In this document: piece by piece, positions 53,601 through 61,686 of the stretch
Layout of the letters: the number at the start of each line of letters is the position of its first letter
Numbering within the stretch: position 1 is the stretch's first letter
Notes under the pieces: generated by a model
Databases searched by the model: none
What the model was told of the DNA's origin: nothing
Seen by the model: the letters and a program-made list of their open reading frames with translations, nothing else
Source of the DNA: Diabrotica undecimpunctata
Taxonomy: Eukaryota > Arthropoda > Insecta > Coleoptera > Chrysomelidae
Reading direction: 5' to 3'
Length of the DNA stretch: 64,000 nucleotides
Assembly: GCF_040954645.1 (NCBI RefSeq)
Contig: NC_092808.1
Location: 114,802,049-114,866,048, forward strand
Position numbers and translations under genes: made by a program

Positions 53601-56600
53601 AAATTACAACCAACAGTTGCTGCGAACCAATTTTACAAAGTTGTTGCACTAAGTAGAAATACAGTGTCGCCATCCTAAGATTTAAAGTAGATCATGGATG
53701 TTTTCCGAAGCATCTACACAAAATCGAACTTCTCCCAATAGACAGATGTGAGTGTGGAGATGCTATTAAACTTAAATGTACCATTAAGAAGTGAAGACAA
53801 TACAACATTTTTTAAATTGATTATGGTATTTCTGCAAAAAATTAAATTAAAGGTGTGAATGAAAAAGTTGATCATTTGAATGGATATTTCCTTTGTATGT
53901 GTACCTATTTGTTGCCCACCTATCTAACCGTGATTTATGTCTTGTGTGTTATAATGAAGTCACTCTGATGAACCCCTCATCGTGAAAAGTGCCCTCCCTG
54001 TACAATCCTGAATGAATGAATACTAATATTTATATGTAATTACGTGGCTAAAGGTTCTATACTCTACACCAAGGCTAGAATACAAAAAAAGAAAAGAAAT
54101 ACCACTAATGTCATCCTACAATGGTTTACTGCGGATATCCTTAGCGTAAATATTAAATAGAGGACCAAAAATACAAGTTGGACGTACTCCCACAAAATAC
54201 TCAAAGCGTGTATAAATATTCTTTAGAGTAACGTTCTGTTTGGAATTGAAAATCAAATTAATATATCTATCGTCGATAGTTGCTCTTCTTAGTATCTCTA
54301 ATAATTTAGTATTTTGGAAAGTGCCAATGAAAGAAGCTTTTTAAGGGGGTGAGGAGAGACAAAGCCCAGAATGGTAAATAAAATGGTGCCTATGATGTTG
54401 GGGATCGGCCTGGCTATCCTAACTTTGCTTGCAGCTATTCGAATAGTCCGGTTGTAGATGTATTGAACCATGTTCTCAGACTTTGAAGCCAAGATAATCT
54501 TCTTCTCCCTGGTCCTCTCTTTCAAAATACACTGCCCTGAAGAATGAGTTGTAACAAGCCATATATCTGTTCATTTCTCATAAAATGGCCAATATATTCT
54601 AATTTGCGCTCTTTGATTGTGTTAATAATCTCACCCATTCTACGTTGGACCTTAACATTACTCACACGATCCACCCATGAAATTCTGATGCGTCTATAAC
54701 ACCACATTGCGAAGGCCTCGAACTTTCTTAAAGAAGCTTCAGAAAGTGTCCATATAATAACATAGAAAATACATAGCATCTGATGATAGAGATTTTGGTA
54801 CGAAATGGTGAATTGTCACTTTGAAAAGAGAATTCATCTTTACGAACGCTGATCTTGCTTTTCTTTTGCGCTATTTTATTTCATTAGAGTGGTGCCATTG
54901 ATTGTTTATGTTTGTACCAAGCTATTAGGTCAGGGAAATGAGCAAAAAAAGTACCCTGTTTTTGACACTCGTCCGGCCAGGCAAACGACAGTTGTTATGA
55001 GTAGTATGGACCTCTGTAACAAAAACCTACATGTTTCCTGCAGTCGATTTTTTGGACGTAATTAGTTATTAACAAATTAAGGTCAAAAAACGGAAAAATT
55101 TTGCTTTTTTCGTCTATCGGCAAAAAGTGAAGCATTTTAAACAAATTTTACAAGAGAAGAAACTTTTAAGTCATATAAAAACCTTCAAAATGGCGTTTAC
55201 TAAATGTTTCTATCCTTATTTGTGGCTTAGGAAATTTCAAAATAGGTCAAAAATTTCGGTTTTTTATAAATGTTAATAACTTTTTTGAAAATAAACTTAT
55301 AACATTTATATTTTATAAAATGCTGTGTCTATGAGTGCTTAAAATATTGTTAAAATTTCAAAGCGATCGGTCAAATAGTTTAAAAGTTATTTTATTTGTT
55401 TATCCCAAATTAATTTTTTTTGCAACAATATAAGTCAGAAAATTATATAGTTTTAGTAATTGTAATGATAGTTTCTTGAAGAAGAAGACTTGTTCTATTA
55501 TTAACATTAAAAAAAAATTAAGAAAATTAATTTTAAATATTGCAAAATAATTTTGCAAAAACATGTCGATTTTTTGCTTATAAACAATTAGAATAACTTT
55601 TTAGCCATTGCCTGTAAGAACATTATTTTTTTATATTTAAAAAGCCTAAATTTTTTTACAAATTTAAAAGAAAAAAAAATTGTCCTAAAATAATTTGAGA
55701 CAAAGTTAGCCTCTTTTTTTATTTAATTCATAGCAGCTTTGTTTATAACAATTAAGAAATCTCAGTAGATCTGTTATAGTAAGAATTACAAAAAAAGTTA
55801 TTGACAAAAATTGTAGGCAGATTTAAACTGCACATTTTAAAATTAGTTACAATCTTACAGGGTGTTCCATAAGATGGTGGCAGACCAAACTTATGTTTTT
55901 TTAAATGGAACACCCTGTATTTTATTTTAAATTTGAAATCTGCTTTACTTCCACATCACAACAATGTAAAGTTTTATTATGTTATACCAGGTATTTAAAA
56001 AGTTATAACCAATATTATCTGAAAATCGTATCAAGTTTAACTCCCTGTATAATTACAAAGAAGTATAGGAACATTGATCTATTGCAACCATAGCTTTTTA
56101 ATAATTGTTAAAACTTATAAAACATATTCGTTTTTATAATATTCCTTAAATCAAATACAGGGTAAGTCAAAATGCAAGTACATTATTTTCTTGGTAATTT
56201 TCAATAGAACACCCTGTATTTTATGTCACTATCAAAAAGTACTAATATCGTACTTCAAATTTTATAAAGTAGTCCCTACACCTAAAGTTATCAGTTTTCT
56301 AGATATTTTTATTTTTCTATCAAAGTATTAATTTGGTAGATATTTTAACGTTTACCAATAATAATTATTAATTCAGTAACGAAATAGCGACACATAAAAG
56401 AAAACAATTTATTTGAAATAAAATTTATAAAAAATAATAGTAATTTTAACTTATCTTACTTAAGTAAGGTGTTCAAAATGACCTCCCAAAACATCTGTGC
56501 ATACTTGAAAGCGGTGATTGAAAGAGTTGCTTACATTACCTACTAAGCATTTGTAAAGAAATATTTTGAAATGCAATTCGGATTCTATTTTTCATAATCC

Positions 56601-57518
56601 CTTCTTGTTGGTGGTATTTTATATACTTCGTTCTTAACGTAACCCCCGAAAAATGAGTCCATTTTATTGAATTCCGGTGACCTTGGGACCACCTTACCAG
56701 TGCGGTTAAATCGATCTTTCATTTTTTCAAATGTATCTTGTCTAGGTTGCTGCCTATCTAAAAACCATTCTTGATAAGTTCTAGCTGATAGTAATGAATT
56801 TTTATTGCATTCCCCAAATATCCAGATCATATCTACCATTTCATCAGTAGTAAAATTCATTATTGCTAATTTAAATTGAATTAATTACTGAATTACTAAA
56901 TAATAATTGTTGCTAATTTACGGTGTATCCCAATACTGAATTAATAAACAATAATGTCAAACTGTCAGTTTCTGACAAATCAATCATGGCCGACTCAAAA
57001 TAATTATTGGTAAACGTTAAAATATCTACCAAATTAATACTTTGATAGAAAAATAAAAATATCTAGAAAACTGATAACTTTAGGTATAGGGAGTACTTTA
57101 TAAAAATTGAAGTACGATATTAGTACTTTTTGATAGTGATATAAAATACAGGGTGTTCTATTTAAAATTACCAAGAAAATAATGTACTTGCATTTTGACT
57201 TACCCTGTATTTGATTTAACGAATATTATAAAAACAAATATGTTTTATAATTTTTAACAATTATTAAAAAACTATGGTTGCAATATATCAATGTTCCTAT
57301 ACTCCTTTTTAATTATACAGGGAGTTAAACTTGATACGATTTTCAGGTAATATTGGTTAGAACTTTTTAAATCCCCGGTATAATATAATAAAACTTTACA
57401 TTGTTGTGATGGGGAAGTGAAGCAGAAAAAAACAAAAGTTTGGTCTGCCACCATCTTATGGAAGAGCCTGTAAGATTGTAACTAATTTTAAAACTAATCC
57501 TTACACTAATCAATCACC

Positions 57519-57587
<69 letters not shown>

Positions 57588-60500
57588 TATATGTATATAT
57601 ATATATAAACATATATTTTAAAGTAGATGACTTTAAAATTATATTGCCAATATTACTGAGTTGCATTTTTGGGACGACTTATACGAATATTTCCAAAGCA
57701 ATACTATTTTTAGAAACAATTGAATAGGACAATTTGTTGTTTTCATAAAATCTATTATAAATAAATTATTTACAATTTTATTAAAGAGGTATAAACTAAT
57801 TATAAATATTTATGTTTTTAAATAAAAATTATCTCAAATATTATAATAAAAATTGAAAAAAAAATTTGAAGCAAATTAGATAGTTTATTTAACAATTTAT
57901 TGAAATAATGCATATTCGTAATGTACGCAAACAGTACATACAAATTAAAAAAGGAACGTTAAAACCCAAGAATAAGAACCAGCGATACAGCTAACAGCTC
58001 CTTCCCCCTCCCTTCGGCTTCCGTGAGTTTTGAAGCCAGCCGATTTTAAGGACCACATTTTGAAGCTTTGTGGACGATTTCGTTGCAGGGCAATCTTTTT
58101 AGAATTTGCTACGTTAAAACTATAAAGTATTTTCTTTTACATGACGCTAATTAGATTTATTAATTATTATAAACAAAGCTGCTATGAATATAATAAAAAA
58201 AAAGAGGCTAACTTTGTCCCAAATTATTTTAGGTCAATTTTTTTTTAAATGTGTGAAAAAATTCAGGCTTCTTAAATATAAAAAAATAATATTCTTGCAG
58301 GCAATGGTTAAAAAGTTATTCTAATTGTTTATAAGCAACAAAGCGACATGTTTTTGCAAAATTATTTTGCAATATTTAAAATTAATTTTCTTAATTTTTT
58401 TTTTAATGTTAATAATAGAACAAGTCTTCTTCTTCCAGAAACTACCCTTACAATTAATAAAACTATATAATTTTCTGACTTATATTGTTGCAAAAAAAAT
58501 TAATTTGGGATAAACAAATAAAATAACTTTTAAACTATTTGACTGATCACTTTGAAATAACCAAATTTAACCATATTTTAAGCACTACAAGGCACAGCAT
58601 TCCATGAAATATAAATGTTATAAGTTTATTTTCAAAAAAGTTATTAACATTTATAAAAAAACGAAATTTTTGACTTATTTTGCAACTTTCCAAGCAACAA
58701 ATAAGGATAAAAACATTTAGAAAACGCCATTTTAAAGGTTTTTATATGACTTATAAGTTTCTTCTCTTCTAAAATTTGTCTAAAATGCTTCACTTTTTGC
58801 TGATGGACGAAAAAAGCAAAAATTTTCCGTTTTTTGACTTTAATTTGTTAATAACTAATTAAGTCCAAAAAATCGACTGCAGGAAACATATAGTTTTTGT
58901 TACAGAGGACCATACTACTCAAAACAACTGTCGTTTGCCTGGCCGGACGAGTGTCATGAAAAAATGCTTATTTCCCTGGGCTATATGTGTAGCTGTTTAC
59001 CCGGCTAAATATAAAGGCTAATAAAAAACTAAGGTAGATAAAAACCTAAAAGTGACATTTTTAACACATAGAGAGTTAATACGGCAAGTTTAAGAAAAAT
59101 TAAAAAAACTAAAAATACGATTTGTATTTTGATATATTTTATATTTCCTTATTTTTAATAAAAATCTGTAATTTTCCTTTTTAGGCTCAATCAAAAATCC
59201 ACTGTTTCTAGTCGTTCAGAATCGGTAGCGGTAGCCACAGCTTTCGTGGAGTGCCTTCAATACGTGATTTTAAAAAGGCAATCTGATCTTCCTTTTTGTA
59301 AAACTTTAATAAAAGCGCATCTCGTTAATTCAGTAGAATGGTGTCTAATTGAAGATCAAGTAAACTATAAAACCTTGTTTAATCAAATATCGACGTTAAT
59401 ACAGCATTGGAGCCGCAACTTTGACTCCGAGTACCTAAATGTTTGCCTAGAATTCTTTTTAGAAAATATTAGAGATGTTTTTAGAGATACTTTGTTTAAT
59501 GTTAAGGAATTACCTGGACATAGCGTAGAAAAGATCGCTGATAAGCAGTTGGATCTACTACAGTCATTGAAAGTTACCCATAAATCAAAGAAACAGTTTA
59601 AGGTAAGTTGTAAAAATATTTTTGTCACAATTCAATTTGGCTTGAAAATAATTAATATCACTGCTTGTAGTCCGTCTACATCAGTAGATCTGCATTAACC
59701 CTTTCAGGTCCAATTTATTTATCAACGAAAAAAATATATTACTTAATTGTAGCTAATTCTATAAGTTTTTTATAATTTTCCACTTGACAAGAGGGTCCAT
59801 TCCAGTGGACAATGGGTTTTAACTAAATCAAAAGCTCCGAAAAAAGTTATTAACATACAATTATTTGTGGTTTAATTGAAAGACAAAACATAAATAAATA
59901 TTAAAATCCTCAAGGAAATTGAATTTCCTGTAGTTGGTTGTATACCATAAATCACAAAAAATTTATTTAAAAAATCCTTTGTAAAAGGATTAGGAAGTAT
60001 ATATATTTATAAAAAAAAACCTTGTCAGGATACATCACATAACGTTATCGAACTAAAAAGTCCATCATCAGTGCAGTTACCAGGTATACATGATTGATAG
60101 TTGTTACCTAGGGTCCATATAGAGACAACGGCTTAGGGCCAGCAACCCCAATTGAGAGTCTTGCGTTGCCATGCAGTATATCTGTTTAAAACTTTAACAT
60201 CATACGAATTTATTAGCAAAGATGTAATAAATAATAAATTTAATATCATTTAAAGGGGTTTTACGCACATATTTAGTGGCGTATCTCTAATGTATACCTG
60301 TTAACTGCACTGATGATGGATTTTTTAGTCCGAAAACGTTCTGTGATGTAACTCAAAGGGTCTTTTTGAAGCGAATCTTCTATACTGGCGTGGTATTACT
60401 TTGTTTTCTCTACAATAAAATGCTGAGGCGAGCGTCACGTAACTAGCGCCACAAGACGGCGTAGTCACAGGTAGCGTCATAGAATAGGCTTCTAGTCATC

Positions 60501-61644
60501 ATATATTTACTCTAAGCAGGTTTAAATTAAAAATTGCATTCAAAATAACTAACAAAATATAGACATTCAGTGAGAAGTAAAAAATAATAAAAAATAATAT
60601 CTGTCACTAAAAGATTCGATTCGTAACGATTGTCAAAATTTAATACAAGTCATAAATGTCATCCGATTAATACCAGCATTGAATCATATTTTAATTTTTT
60701 TAATAATTCTCGTTTTAAAACAATTTCATATAAATTAAACAAATATTGTTTAATTTACTAATGTTTGTATTTTGATAACGATTTGCGAAGGGGAAATTGA
60801 AACGTCAATAAACGTACTTTAACCTTTAATTGTGACTTATTCCCATTTAAATAGTAATTAAATTAAATACAATTTTATTTTTAAACATCATTTAGTTTAT
60901 ATAATAATTAAATATACTATCAAATGATATTTATTTATATTTTATTATTAATATTTTGTCTGAATTTGACAAGTTTGTCCTAAGTAAACAACGTATGGTT
61001 TGTTAATACGTTAACAGGTGGAGTTAGGAGCAAACATAATTGATTAAATTTGTTTAAAATATGAAAAATAGATAAATAATAAAATTGCTTTATTTCATTT
61101 TAAATATATTATTTAAATTTTAAAAATATTTTTTAATATAACTTGTTATTTTTAAACATCTTATTCAGTTTATATAATCATTAAATTTAATATCAAATAA
61201 TATTTATTTATATTTTCATAATGTCATATAAATAAAATGTTGGATTTTTGCAATTATCAGTTCGACTGTTGTATTAAAGTGCGATAAAGAGAGTTACGGG
61301 TAAACATTATGATATTTTATACATTCACAGCAGAAGAGTCCATTTGTGTACCTAACGAGGGGGTGGCCGTTGGGTATACAAAATGTCCAAAAATGACCAT
61401 AATTTGTTATTTTGATTTTTGAAATGGTTTACAATTTTTTGTACAGGAAACGTAAAAAAGGTCTTTCAGCGAATGCGATAAAAAAGGTTAAAAAAGATAC
61501 ACCTACAAAAACTGCAGCTGAACAGAAATTTGATTGAAAATATTAAGAAATTGTGAAGAGGATAGTAAAAGCAGCAATTTTGTTGATTAATATAAAGCTT
61601 CGCGCTAGTCTACAGTACCGCCTATTGAACCCTTTTTTTAAAAC

Positions 61645-61686
<42 letters not shown>

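Larger units (their letters stand above)
54931..58978. mobile_element. 4-kb nested foldback structure
   Basis: The outer arms, about 54931-55770 and 58170-58978, are inverted copies of about 0.8 kb. They share CAGGGAAAT(G/A)AGCA ends, then ACACTCGTCCGGCCAGGCAA and CTGCAGTCGATTTTTTGGAC. Between them lies an inner inverted structure (55857-57473) with mariner-type ends. The right side also carries a TA microsatellite and about 0.5 kb of unrelated sequence. Similar arm sequence recurs at 35320-35460, 45840-46000 and 47040-47530. Confidence 0.88.
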
